This document shows, piece after piece, positions 7,801-14,933 of a stretch of 64,000 nt of DNA (its first letter is position 1; each line of letters starts with the position of its first letter). A model generated the notes under the pieces. The model had not been told where the DNA came from. It did no database searches and saw only the letters and a program-made list of their open reading frames with translations. A program made the position numbers and the translations under genes. Location: positions 62,001 through 126,000 of the forward strand of contig NZ_SACL01000011.1 in NCBI RefSeq assembly GCF_004005855.1, read 5' to 3'. The DNA is from Rhodovarius crocodyli. Its GTDB lineage: Bacteria; Pseudomonadota; Alphaproteobacteria; Acetobacterales; Acetobacteraceae.

Positions 7801-10800
7801 CAGCTCCGCCAGCTTGCGCCGGCGGGTCTGCTCGTCGTCCTCGCGGCTGGTGACGGTGCCATCCTTCTTCGTCACCAGCGTTTCGCCGATGGCCAGGATC
7901 CGCGCATCGGGGAACATGGCCTGCTGGGCCTTCACCCAATTGGCCAGCAGGCTCTTCGGCACCACGATCGCGGGCTTCTTCGCCCGGCCGGTGGCGCGCA
8001 GCATCGCGTTCAGCAGCAGGCCGCGGGGCGTCTTGCCCACGCCCACATCGGCGGCACAGATCCCGCGCCCATCGTCCAGCAGCCGCCGCACGCCCGCCCA
8101 ATGGTAGGCGTTGACGCTGAAATCGGGCGAGAGACCAGGAACCGGGATCGGCTCCTCGCTATATGCCCGGGGCACGAAGCCGCGGAAGTCGCGGTTGTAT
8201 CGCTCCTCGGTGGCGGCGCGCCACGTCTCGTCGGTCAGTAGCCATTCGCGGAAACCGGCCTGCAGGCGGTCCACCTGCGCCGCCTCATCCTTTCGGACGC
8301 CACGCCGCATCAGGACGGCGGCCAGCAGCTCATCGTTCGGCCGCTCGCCGTAGCCGCGATAGCGGCCGCGCACCTGGATGGCACCGCGATCGTCCAGGAT
8401 CTCCCACGGCCCGTCATTGGGGTGGGTCGCGTTCAGCCAGGCCTCGATCGCCGCATGGCTGACGAACGGGCTGCCGAGCTCGATGTTCTCGACATCGCCG
8501 AGATCCTTGGGCGCGATGGCCTGGTGCAGCTCATCAGCCTGGCGCTGAAGCCGTGCACGCTCTGGCCCGACCCGGCCCTCATCGCCGGCGGCTGCACGCG
8601 CCGCGTCGTATTTCGGCCAGAGCGCTCCGGACAGGTATTGGTCGCGGCTGGTCCACTGGCCCGGCTGGTCGGGCAGCATGGCAAAGGCGGGATCCGCGAA
8701 CAGCTCCTCCTCCACCCCTTCCGCATCGGCGCGCCCGGCCGCCTGGGCAAGCTGTTCAATGCTGAACTGCCCTTCCCTGCCGGCCAGCTCGGTGGCCACC
8801 GCTGCCAGCGGGGCATGTTGCGCCCGGCTGGTGCCCATGACGGCATCGGAATAGCTGCCGTCGCTGCCCACGGCGCCGAGGAGCTGGGCCACCTGTTTCG
8901 CGGCGGCCGCCGTGCGCTGCGCATGGTCGCCGGCATCCGCGCCGCCAGTGGGAAGCTGGGGCTGGCTGGTCCAGTCCAGCAGCTCGCGGTTCCGGCCAGG
9001 CGCGCCGTGCTTCCCCACAAAGTCGTCCAGCGCCTCGATGAGGTTCACCCGGGCCAGGGCAGTACCTGCAGCGTCGCCGCGCAACACCCCGTCCAGCAGC
9101 TCGCCGACCTGCAGCGCATCCTGGACCACCGCCGGGATGTCCTGCTCGGCCCGATGCCAGCGCCCGCCTCGCAGGACATACATGATGCCGTCGCGCACCA
9201 GCGTATCGCCCTCGTGCCGCTCGGGATAAGGCGCACGATCTGCGGCGCGCTCCACCCGCGCAGCATCGTCGCCGGCGGCGGCCAGGATGGCGGCCATGCT
9301 GGGGGTGTTGTCCGCCAGGCTGTCAGTGGGCGGCTGCCACGCCGCAATGTGCTCGGCCACCCCATCCATGCTGCCGCTGACGGTGATGTCGTCGCCGATG
9401 CCAGCCTTGGCGCGCCAGCCAGGTTCCAGCGTGCCCATGACGTGCGCCGCGCCGGCGCCCTCGGTCATGTAGCGGCCGGCCACGAAGTCCGGATCCCAAT
9501 GCGGCAGCGCCGCCTGCTGCTGCGTGTTCAGCGCCCCCAGCGCGCCCGCCAGGGCCTGCGGCCGCTTGCGCATGACCAGCAGGTCGGTTGTCACCTCGGT
9601 CTGGCTATCGGCGAAGGCCGTGTTCGGCAGGCGGAAGGCGGCCATCACCTGGCCCTTGGCCAAAATGCGCTCGCGGAAAGCCCGCGCGCTGCTGGCGTCC
9701 AGCACACCGGAGGGCAGCACCAGCGCCACCAGGCCGCCGTCCTTCGCCTTGTCGAGAGCGGTATCCAGGAAATACTGCTCGGCGCGGGTGATGTCCGTCT
9801 TGGTGACATCCTGCTGCCGGAAGGCGTTGCGCGCGCCGAAGGGGGGATTGCCGATCACCAGGTCAAAGCGCCGGGGGTCATAGGTGGCGAAGCCCTCGAA
9901 GCTGTCGGTGACCACCTCGTCGCGGGCGCCGTGCAGGATCCGGTTCACCCGCCCGCTGTCGGTGGACAACTCCACTGCAGTGATCTGCGCGTCCCCTGGC
10001 GCGGTATGCTGAAACACGCCTGCGCCAGCCGAGGGTTCCAGCACCGCGCCCCCGGTGAAGCCCAGCTTGCGCACCAGGCTCCACGCCGCCTGAGCCACGT
10101 CGCGAGGCGTGTAATACTCGTTGGGCGAGGTGCCGACCCCCTGCCCGCCCCAGCCGGTGTAGCGCGCCAGCCGATCGCGGTCCCCATCGGTCATGGCGTC
10201 GTCGGCCTTGGCAGCGAGGATGGCTTCCGCCTCCTTGTTCGCCTTGATGCGGGCTTTCGCCTTCACGCCGGCGGGCATGCCCCAGGCAGCCGGGCGATAG
10301 ATCTCGGCCTGGGGCGGCACCTCCGGGTGCAGAACTGCCACCTCAGCATGAACAGCACCACGCGCGGGCGCCGCGGCGGGCTCGGCGGGGCCTGCATCGG
10401 TAGCGTTTTCCTCCTGCCGTGCCAGCATCGCCGTCACATCGCCGGCCAGCTCGTGCACGGTGGTGGCCGAGATCTCCGGCGCCACGCTGCCGAGGGCGCG
10501 CTTGATCGCCACGCGGACGCGGGCCCGGCCGCTGTCGCTGGCGGACCAATCGAGCGTGCGCGCAGCCAGGGCAGCATCCAGAACCTGCTGCGTCTTCTCC
10601 GCGTCGAGGTGCAGGATGAACCCCGCCTCGGCCAGCATCGGATCCGCTGCGGGTGGCGGCTCGGTGGCGGCCGGAGCCTCCATCGGCGGTGGATCCAGCG
10701 TGAGCTGCTGCTGAACGGGCGGCTGGGTAAGCGCGGCCGGTGCCGGAGCGAATAGGTCGGGCTGCGCCACCGGCCGATGCGTCTCGATGGTGGCGATGCG

Positions 10801-10938
10801 CTTTCGCCGATGGCTTGCATGCGGGGCGACGAACACGCCCTTCTTGCTCAGGTAGCCCCCAACCATCACGGGGCTGTTGAGCAGGTCGCCAGCGGCGCCG
10901 CCCGGGATGATGGCCTTCAGGAAGAGGATCACTGGCAT
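4834..10938 (-). CDS. DarB-like N6-adenine methylase / SNF2-type helicase fusion, 2,034 aa
   Basis: A giant two-enzyme protein. The methylase half has motif I EPSAGAG (about residues 301-307) and motif IV NPPFG (364-368), typical of N6-adenine methylases. The helicase half has Walker A GVGKT (966-970), a DEAH box (1132-1135), TATPTKN (1188-1194) and motif VI GRGLRQGN (about 1456-1463). This arrangement matches the COG4646 N12-class family that includes phage P1 DarB, a virion protein that shields DNA from type I restriction; the same role here is inferred. The C-terminal 500 residues contain a charged Ala-rich coiled region and no recognised domain. The N-terminal 230 residues are Pro/Ala-rich. 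The ATG at 10938 lacks a Shine-Dalgarno but sits 13 nt after the GTCGTGACG signal shared with two other late genes. Confidence 0.9.
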   Translation of the reverse strand: MPVILFLKAIIPGGAAGDLLNSPVMVGGYLSKKGVFVAPHASHRRKRIATIETHRPVAQPDLFAPAPAALTQPPVQQQLTLDPPPMEAPAATEPPPAADPMLAEAGFILHLDAEKTQQVLDAALAARTLDWSASDSGRARVRVAIKRALGSVAPEISATTVHELAGDVTAMLARQEENATDAGPAEPAAAPARGAVHAEVAVLHPEVPPQAEIYRPAAWGMPAGVKAKARIKANKEAEAILAAKADDAMTDGDRDRLARYTGWGGQGVGTSPNEYYTPRDVAQAAWSLVRKLGFTGGAVLEPSAGAGVFQHTAPGDAQITAVELSTDSGRVNRILHGARDEVVTDSFEGFATYDPRRFDLVIGNPPFGARNAFRQQDVTKTDITRAEQYFLDTALDKAKDGGLVALVLPSGVLDASSARAFRERILAKGQVMAAFRLPNTAFADSQTEVTTDLLVMRKRPQALAGALGALNTQQQAALPHWDPDFVAGRYMTEGAGAAHVMGTLEPGWRAKAGIGDDITVSGSMDGVAEHIAAWQPPTDSLADNTPSMAAILAAAGDDAARVERAADRAPYPERHEGDTLVRDGIMYVLRGGRWHRAEQDIPAVVQDALQVGELLDGVLRGDAAGTALARVNLIEALDDFVGKHGAPGRNRELLDWTSQPQLPTGGADAGDHAQRTAAAAKQVAQLLGAVGSDGSYSDAVMGTSRAQHAPLAAVATELAGREGQFSIEQLAQAAGRADAEGVEEELFADPAFAMLPDQPGQWTSRDQYLSGALWPKYDAARAAAGDEGRVGPERARLQRQADELHQAIAPKDLGDVENIELGSPFVSHAAIEAWLNATHPNDGPWEILDDRGAIQVRGRYRGYGERPNDELLAAVLMRRGVRKDEAAQVDRLQAGFREWLLTDETWRAATEERYNRDFRGFVPRAYSEEPIPVPGLSPDFSVNAYHWAGVRRLLDDGRGICAADVGVGKTPRGLLLNAMLRATGRAKKPAIVVPKSLLANWVKAQQAMFPDARILAIGETLVTKKDGTVTSREDDEQTRRRKLAELKQNDFDFVFITLPTWNRINLDEARQKRWEDEDFYTQRREALDEAKEKKARKLKDRHEGKVAASKFVATGERNITLEDTGIDAVLMDEAHSMKNLASPEAGQFQELKFLGAPGTPSKQAVATEHKFRWIRENAANGGNVYMLTATPTKNSPLEIYSMIRHIAPEAWTSIGINNPDDFVDRFVERETDTILSANGQAVEATVVTGFRNMDEVRGIATRWIHRQTAADVGLKIPLPEMQQHMVEMDPAQAEAYAVLRPKLEQALAQRDAEGSDHPFSVISDMQKAATDMRLLHPGGEHAPSPKMRDIAENVARLAANGGQIVFSDYVDAHGMMRDALVAGGMDPKRIGIINAQVTPTSTSRQRVADAFNAGHLDVVIGNTATMGEGLNLQETTSDIHHADTPWEPASVIQRNGRGLRQGNTRETVGLHTYLTKGSFDGYRWQSMAAKGDWQTAFWGGGDRLDNMQRGSLGRLEMLIMASADPAAAREKFATQLEDAKARRAAGESIKAVQTWARYRDTMRQIEAMRLKRDRKNAYRYGAAPKVEEGETEKGMRLRAKRLKASLAANPAFLHGDVLDADPSSVAIDHRSGRVWRPGQEVEIQPGGKFNTMSKEPEAYVVQAVDDVGGTVSLLPAGYATLDGADRFARTVEISKLRDGVSDTKVDRDAAYERQAARDKAAAEAAEAARRAAQEAQASEERRAAASKAEGILNGTAHGHAADLAAMGDDWLQQHGEALHSRLIESQRSGRAGYATHAVMTDAGGKPYVVSAYQATKAPADHRVALPTTALRDKLLAQEEEHRLTSPLRNHYRPVPRTRSGQTEYAGAKRDNPAGTDILLNDSPSSIAIRNLWPKQAPELLAGVADRADRRAADAVRAAPSWRDAVRNAAGGLSARDSVMPGMNIGSMRPHTLAALHDAAERHGVLDRGVDTALPATRGDDSTLSAMRRVLSGAGGYYVSSVGKTLKDALRTAHPGHPETIRIAGSVLDDPRKAA

Positions 10939-10946
10939 CTGCCAAT

Positions 10947-10962
10947 GGTCGCGTCACGACAC
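10947..10962 (-). promoter_or_regulatory. Late-gene upstream signal GTCGTGACG, copy 1
   Basis: On the minus strand TGTCGTGACGCGACC lies upstream of the DarB-like gene, with exactly 13 nt between GTCGTGACG and the ATG at 10938. The same nonamer at the same distance precedes the portal and endolysin genes. All three starts lack a good Shine-Dalgarno. Confidence 0.5.
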
Positions 10963-10998
10963 ACGGCTGTTGCGAATTGGAGGAAATGGACGCATCAT

Positions 10999-11018
10999 AT
11001 CCTTCATCAAGGAAGGAT
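10999..11018. promoter_or_regulatory. Operator-like palindrome, copy B
   Basis: ATCCTTCA-TCAA-GGAAGGAT is an 8-4-8 inverted repeat with one mismatch. It lies between the divergent DarB-like and GIY-YIG genes and ends 3 nt before the ATG at 11022; its right arm GGAAGGA is also that gene's Shine-Dalgarno. A partial half-site (TTGGAGGAAAT) sits 20 nt to its left. Confidence 0.65.
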
Positions 11019-11021
11019 TTG

Positions 11022-11660
11022 ATGCCGAACTATCTGTATGTGATGGGCTACGGTGAGCGCGACACGAAGATCGGCATTTCAGTCGCTCCGGTGTCGCGCC
11101 TGGCACAGCTTCGGCCAACCGGCGCCGCTGGCGTCGTAAAGGACTGGCTGCGCCCCGCTGGCGACGCGCAGCGGGTCGAAGCAATCGCACACCGCCTGCT
11201 GTCCACATATCGGCACCAGATCACCGGCCAGCGGGAGCGTTTCGCGGTGGGGGCTGAAGCTGCCTGCCAGGCGGTTGAACTGGCCATCACCCTGGCCGCC
11301 GAGGCGCGCGACACGGAACGGGAGGCCGATGCGCTGCAAGACGCATGCGCGGAAGCGATGGAAACTGCCACCGCACCGCCCGAGACGGCAGCGCACCAAC
11401 GCACCTGGGGCTATGTCTTCCGCCCGACCGCCATGGAGGCAGGCGCCGAGGCCGATCTACTGACGCGGATGGGGGTGCCGGTGGCGGGGATCTACCGCGA
11501 TGTCGGGCGGCGAGGCACCGGCCTGAAACGGGTGCTGGCCGCGCTCGAAGCCGGTGACGTGCTGGTGGTGGCCGATCATGACCGCGTGGACGACATCACC
11601 CTGCTGGACGTGCAGCAGCGCGGAGCTCGGCACCATGTCCTAGCGATCGCGCCCGGGTAG
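11022..11660 (+). CDS. GIY-YIG nuclease-like domain fused to degenerate serine-recombinase domain, 212 aa
   Basis: The N-terminal part (residues 1 to about 90) has the layout of the T5orf172/MUG113 branch of GIY-YIG nucleases: YLYVMGYGERDTKIGIS with the central Lys-Ile-Gly, a following Arg-rich helix, and an E-x-x-AH segment. The C-terminal part (about 127 to 212) resembles the N-terminal fold of serine recombinases: GYVFRPTAMEAG, IYRDVGRRGTG, VLAALEAGDVLVVADHDRVDD. The position that normally carries the catalytic Ser is not Ser (RPT instead of RVS), so recombinase activity is unlikely and the domain may serve as a binding fold. The ATG at 11022 has GGAAGGA 4 nt upstream, inside operator copy B. 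The gene stands alone on the plus strand among leftward late genes. Confidence 0.65.
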   Translation: MPNYLYVMGYGERDTKIGISVAPVSRLAQLRPTGAAGVVKDWLRPAGDAQRVEAIAHRLLSTYRHQITGQRERFAVGAEAACQAVELAITLAAEARDTEREADALQDACAEAMETATAPPETAAHQRTWGYVFRPTAMEAGAEADLLTRMGVPVAGIYRDVGRRGTGLKRVLAALEAGDVLVVADHDRVDDITLLDVQQRGARHHVLAIAPG

Positions 11661-11663
11661 CGC

Positions 11664-11837
11664 CTCAGTTTCTCCTGGTGGGAAGGGCCGTAGAGGTCAA
11701 TCGCGCCCCCCACCCGCAAGGTTCAGTAGGGGCCGCCTACGCCCGGCACACGCAAGTGGGATGCCGGCAACGTCGCAAAGGCGGAGCGATGCCCGGGGAG
11801 AGCTGCCTGCGCATCGCACCCACCAGGGGAAACTAAG
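11664..11837. other. 174-bp inverted-repeat element, possible branched RNA or bidirectional terminator
   Basis: Nineteen-base terminal arms (11664-11682 and 11819-11837) match at 17 of 19 positions. Inside are a CCGCCT/AGGCGG pair (11733-11738 with 11779-11784) enclosing a hairpin, CCGGCA CAC-GCAA-GTG GGA TGCCGG (11743-11767), and a separate GCGATGC/GCATCGC hairpin (11786-11792 with 11811-11817). It fills the convergent gap exactly: the left arm begins 3 nt after the GIY-YIG stop, and the right arm covers the MuF stop codon. It encodes no protein I can support. Confidence 0.5.
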
Positions 11838-13029
11838 TCGCTGCTGGATCGGGCTTGGCGGTGGTGACAGCCACCTTGGCCAACTCGCCATTGAGCCAGG
11901 CCATGAACGCGGGATCCACACCCGCCGGCTTCGCCTCCGGCACATAGGTCCACGATCCCCGACAATGCGGGTGCTGCACGCCGGCGGCCACCCACCACCG
12001 CTCATCGGGCGAGCGCTCCACCATCACCCCGCCATCACGGCGTTTCGAGCTCGCCCTACGGCGGGCGTTGGTCTTCCCGACCCACACGTCGCTGTTGCCG
12101 TTCCGCTTCGGGTCGCCGGGCGCGACCACGCGGAACGTCTTGCCGTTGATGGATTTGCAGAAATCGCAGGCGCCCCGGTAGGCCTCGACGCGCCGCACCT
12201 TCGCCCCGAGGGGCTGGCCCGCGATGAAGCCGGTGTTGTGCGCCTCGCCGATCTCCGTGACCGCGATGCGGCGCCAGTCCCTGTTGAGCTGGCCGAACTC
12301 ATCGAACAGGGCACTGCGCAGATACTCCGGCGTGCCGCCCTGCTCGCCCAGCACCTGCATCTGAAGCCGTTCCAGCAGCACCGCCTTGATGCGCTTGCGC
12401 GTGTCGTCGGCGAGATCCGAGATGAACATGGCGGCACGCGCGGCCGCGATGTCCAGGATAGCGGATTCCACTCCGGTCAGCACCTTCGGCGGCAGGTCGC
12501 GCCGGCGCATCGGAAGCGCTGAAGCGATCGCCGCGGCGCCGGGGTTCGGCCTGGCGCTGCGGTCCATGGCGGCCTTGATCTTGCCCAGCAGCGCGGCCCG
12601 CACTGCCATGAAGTCCGCCATGCTGGTGATGACGCCTTCGGGCAGGTATTCGGCCAGCAGCAGGTCAGCCAGGTCCATCCAATCGCCGATACCGAAGTGG
12701 GCTGGCCCCTTGGCTTCCAGGCGCGCCCGCACCACGTCCAGCCGGGCCTGGCGCATGTCTTCCCAATCGGCGGCCTTCCGCAGCGCGCCGAGCGGCTTTC
12801 CACCCATATAGGCGATCAGCTCATCCTGGATGGCCTGCAGGATGCGCTGCATCCATGCCGTCACGTCCTCGATGTGCTGGGCGATGAAGGGATCATGGTG
12901 GCGCTCCCAGATGGATGCATCGCCATCGCCGCGAGGATCGACGGCCATCGCCTTGAACAGGCCCTCGATGCAGTCGTTGCAGTGCGCTTCCGGGACCGCG
13001 CCGATGTCCAGCAGCAGGGGGCCAGTCAC
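11833..13029 (-). CDS. Phage head morphogenesis protein, MuF-like, 398 aa
   Basis: The C-terminal 150 residues carry the Mu gpF-type pattern: RIAVTEIGEAHNTGFIAG, then a pair of cysteines in YRGACDFCKSINGKTF, and HPHCRGSWTYVPE near the end. The N-terminal part is helical and begins MTGPLLLDIGAVPEAHCNDC. Such proteins are minor head components made next to the portal gene, and that is where this one lies: portal, kinase protein, MuF, all overlapping. The ATG at 13029 overlaps the upstream stop (ATGA). The stop lies inside the right arm of the 174-bp inverted-repeat element. Function as a head protein is firm at family level. Confidence 0.85.
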   Translation of the reverse strand: MTGPLLLDIGAVPEAHCNDCIEGLFKAMAVDPRGDGDASIWERHHDPFIAQHIEDVTAWMQRILQAIQDELIAYMGGKPLGALRKAADWEDMRQARLDVVRARLEAKGPAHFGIGDWMDLADLLLAEYLPEGVITSMADFMAVRAALLGKIKAAMDRSARPNPGAAAIASALPMRRRDLPPKVLTGVESAILDIAAARAAMFISDLADDTRKRIKAVLLERLQMQVLGEQGGTPEYLRSALFDEFGQLNRDWRRIAVTEIGEAHNTGFIAGQPLGAKVRRVEAYRGACDFCKSINGKTFRVVAPGDPKRNGNSDVWVGKTNARRRASSKRRDGGVMVERSPDERWWVAAGVQHPHCRGSWTYVPEAKPAGVDPAFMAWLNGELAKVAVTTAKPDPAAT

Positions 13030-14933
13030 GGACGGCCCCAGCTCTTCAGGAAGAAGAGGGCCCGCCCTGGCCAGCCGCCTTTTTGGAAGCGAGGAGATCC
13101 TGCAGGTACTTGGGCAGCTTGGCCGTTGGTGTCCGAACGGGCGGCCGGCAGTCCTGGCTGTCCATCTTTTCCAGCATTTCCGCCGTCAGCTTGCTTTTCA
13201 CGAGTTTGGTTGTCGCGTTCATTTTTGGGGCTCTCCGCAATTAGGGTGGGGCCGCTCCCGTCGCGGTTCTGATTATCGCGGAAGCTCCACGCATCCGCAA
13301 TATCCTTCACCTGGTCGAACGCGGCTTCGTTCTGGGTGTTGCCCAAGATGACCGTGGGCGGGACATAGCGGCCAGTCGGGCCGAGGAAGCGTTTCACCGC
13401 ACGCTTCGCTGCTTCAGCGCGCGGCAGGTGCATGTAATGAGCCTCCACGCGGTATCCGCCATCCTTGAATGCCTGGGCCAGCGCGACGGCCTTCTTGGGG
13501 GTCTTCATGGTCGCGTCGTGGACAATGTTCAGCCCGAGATCCTGAGCCACCTGCGTGATCTGGTCGAACAGGTCGCCGGATTCCTCGTGGACCTGATAGG
13601 CATTCCACCCCTCGTATTCGGGCAGCATGTGCTTGATCTCGTCGGCGTCCAGCACGATGGCCTTGGTCGGATCGTAGACTTTCCCGCTGAACCAGGATTT
13701 GCCTGAGCCACCGCGACCGCCCAGGATGGTGAAAGTCGGCTTCTCGCCAGCCGCAGGCGTGGCGGCAGCGATCTTCTCGGGTGAAAGGAAGTGCGCCACG
13801 ATCTTACCGTGGAGCTCCTTACGCTCCGGCGTGTAATCGCCGTCCTTGTAGTGCTGGGTCTTCGTCTCAGTGACCCCGGCCAGTTTGTTGTCGATGGCCG
13901 CCATCTTGCTGGCGGTATCAGGCGGGAAATTGGCCAGCACCGAATGCACCGTCGCATCGTCCGGCGCGTCGAACTTCGCGAAGTGCCCGGCAGCCGAGAA
14001 GCCCGCACCACCCTTCGGATCGGCGCCAGCAGAGCCGGGCCGGTGGTCAGGGTAGTCCAGCTTGTCAGGATCGAGGGGCTTACCCTTCCCGTCCTTCTTC
14101 CCATCATCGCCGCCGTCATTGCCGCCACCGCCACCGCCGCCGCCAGCGGCCGGCTTCGGCTTATCCAGCGCGTCATGAGTGACCTGGTGTGTCTGCCCAG
14201 CGGCATCACGCAGGGTTACGCCATCCTTCCCGGAGGAGACGATCTTACCTTCGCCTCGCACGTCGCCGTGCTGAAAGCCCACGCTGTCGCCGATCTTATG
14301 GTGCGGCGCATTGGTGAAGTCTTCCAGGTCGGTCTGCCGAGGGTCATGGATCACCCCCTCATCCTGCTGGCCAGGCTTGCGTGGCTGTTTCGCGTCCGGC
14401 GCGCTGCGCACCCATCGCTTGGTCTGGTGCCCTGCCTTGTCGGTGGTGTCGCGCAGCGCCAGCCCGGGCCTGTTGGCAATGCCGGCCTTCAGGAACATCA
14501 CCTGCTTCCCGCCACTCAGCGCCTTGGCCAGGCGATCGAGGCCGTCCATCAGCGGGTCAGCGATTGGGTGTGCAGGATTCGCCGCCGGCGCAGCGGCGTT
14601 GCCTCCCGCATCACCCGCGAGAAACCTGCGCCTGCCCTTATCGTCCTGCACGATGGAACCCTCTTGCCCCTTGTCGATAACGTCGAAATTCATCGCCACC
14701 CGGCTCTTGTGGCCAAGCATCGCGTTCCAGCGCAGCGGATGGCGCTTTCCATCAGCAGCCTCGCCGGTGAAGCCATCACGGCCATGCGCCAGCACGCGCA
14801 CAGCCATCGGCCCGCGCTCGGGGTGGTGCGCGTAAACTTCGTCGCCCACCTCCACGGTGCTGGCGCGCGGGTCGGGCTTCACGGTGGCGGCAGGTTTCCG
14901 CGGCTGCGCGCCAGCCTGGCGTGCGCCTGCCAT
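13026..14933 (-). CDS. Head-cluster protein with zeta-toxin-type kinase domain, 635 aa
   Basis: Residues about 395 to 560 form a zeta-toxin-like P-loop kinase: FTILGGRGGSGKSWF (Walker A at about 405-413), AIVLDADEIKHM (acidic pair at 429-432), then IVHDATMKTPKKA and VEAHYMHLPRAEAAKRAVKRF. Zeta toxins phosphorylate UDP-N-acetylglucosamine, and related kinases occur in phage head gene clusters; the substrate here is unknown. The N-terminal 280 residues hold two small SH3/KOW-like segments (VEVGDEVYAHHP and KIGDSVGFQHGD) joined to the kinase by a Gly/Asp/Lys-rich linker with a run of eight Gly. The C-terminal tail is low-complexity. It is coupled to the portal stop (TGATG) and to MuF. No adjacent antitoxin gene is seen, which argues for a virion-linked role. 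Confidence 0.75.
   Translation of the reverse strand: MAGARQAGAQPRKPAATVKPDPRASTVEVGDEVYAHHPERGPMAVRVLAHGRDGFTGEAADGKRHPLRWNAMLGHKSRVAMNFDVIDKGQEGSIVQDDKGRRRFLAGDAGGNAAAPAANPAHPIADPLMDGLDRLAKALSGGKQVMFLKAGIANRPGLALRDTTDKAGHQTKRWVRSAPDAKQPRKPGQQDEGVIHDPRQTDLEDFTNAPHHKIGDSVGFQHGDVRGEGKIVSSGKDGVTLRDAAGQTHQVTHDALDKPKPAAGGGGGGGGNDGGDDGKKDGKGKPLDPDKLDYPDHRPGSAGADPKGGAGFSAAGHFAKFDAPDDATVHSVLANFPPDTASKMAAIDNKLAGVTETKTQHYKDGDYTPERKELHGKIVAHFLSPEKIAAATPAAGEKPTFTILGGRGGSGKSWFSGKVYDPTKAIVLDADEIKHMLPEYEGWNAYQVHEESGDLFDQITQVAQDLGLNIVHDATMKTPKKAVALAQAFKDGGYRVEAHYMHLPRAEAAKRAVKRFLGPTGRYVPPTVILGNTQNEAAFDQVKDIADAWSFRDNQNRDGSGPTLIAESPKNERDNQTREKQADGGNAGKDGQPGLPAARSDTNGQAAQVPAGSPRFQKGGWPGRALFFLKSWGRP

Noticed and set aside
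11022-11660. Functional serine recombinase or phage integrase
   Set aside because: Only the N-terminal resolvase fold is suggested, the catalytic Ser is absent, and there is no DNA-binding recombinase tail; it is not the integrase of this prophage.
11669-11832. Terminal inverted repeats of the 11.7-kb element taken as a true insertion sequence
   Set aside because: No transposase and no clear target duplication; the CTCAG/CTAAG flanks are better explained as the outer part of the inverted repeat.
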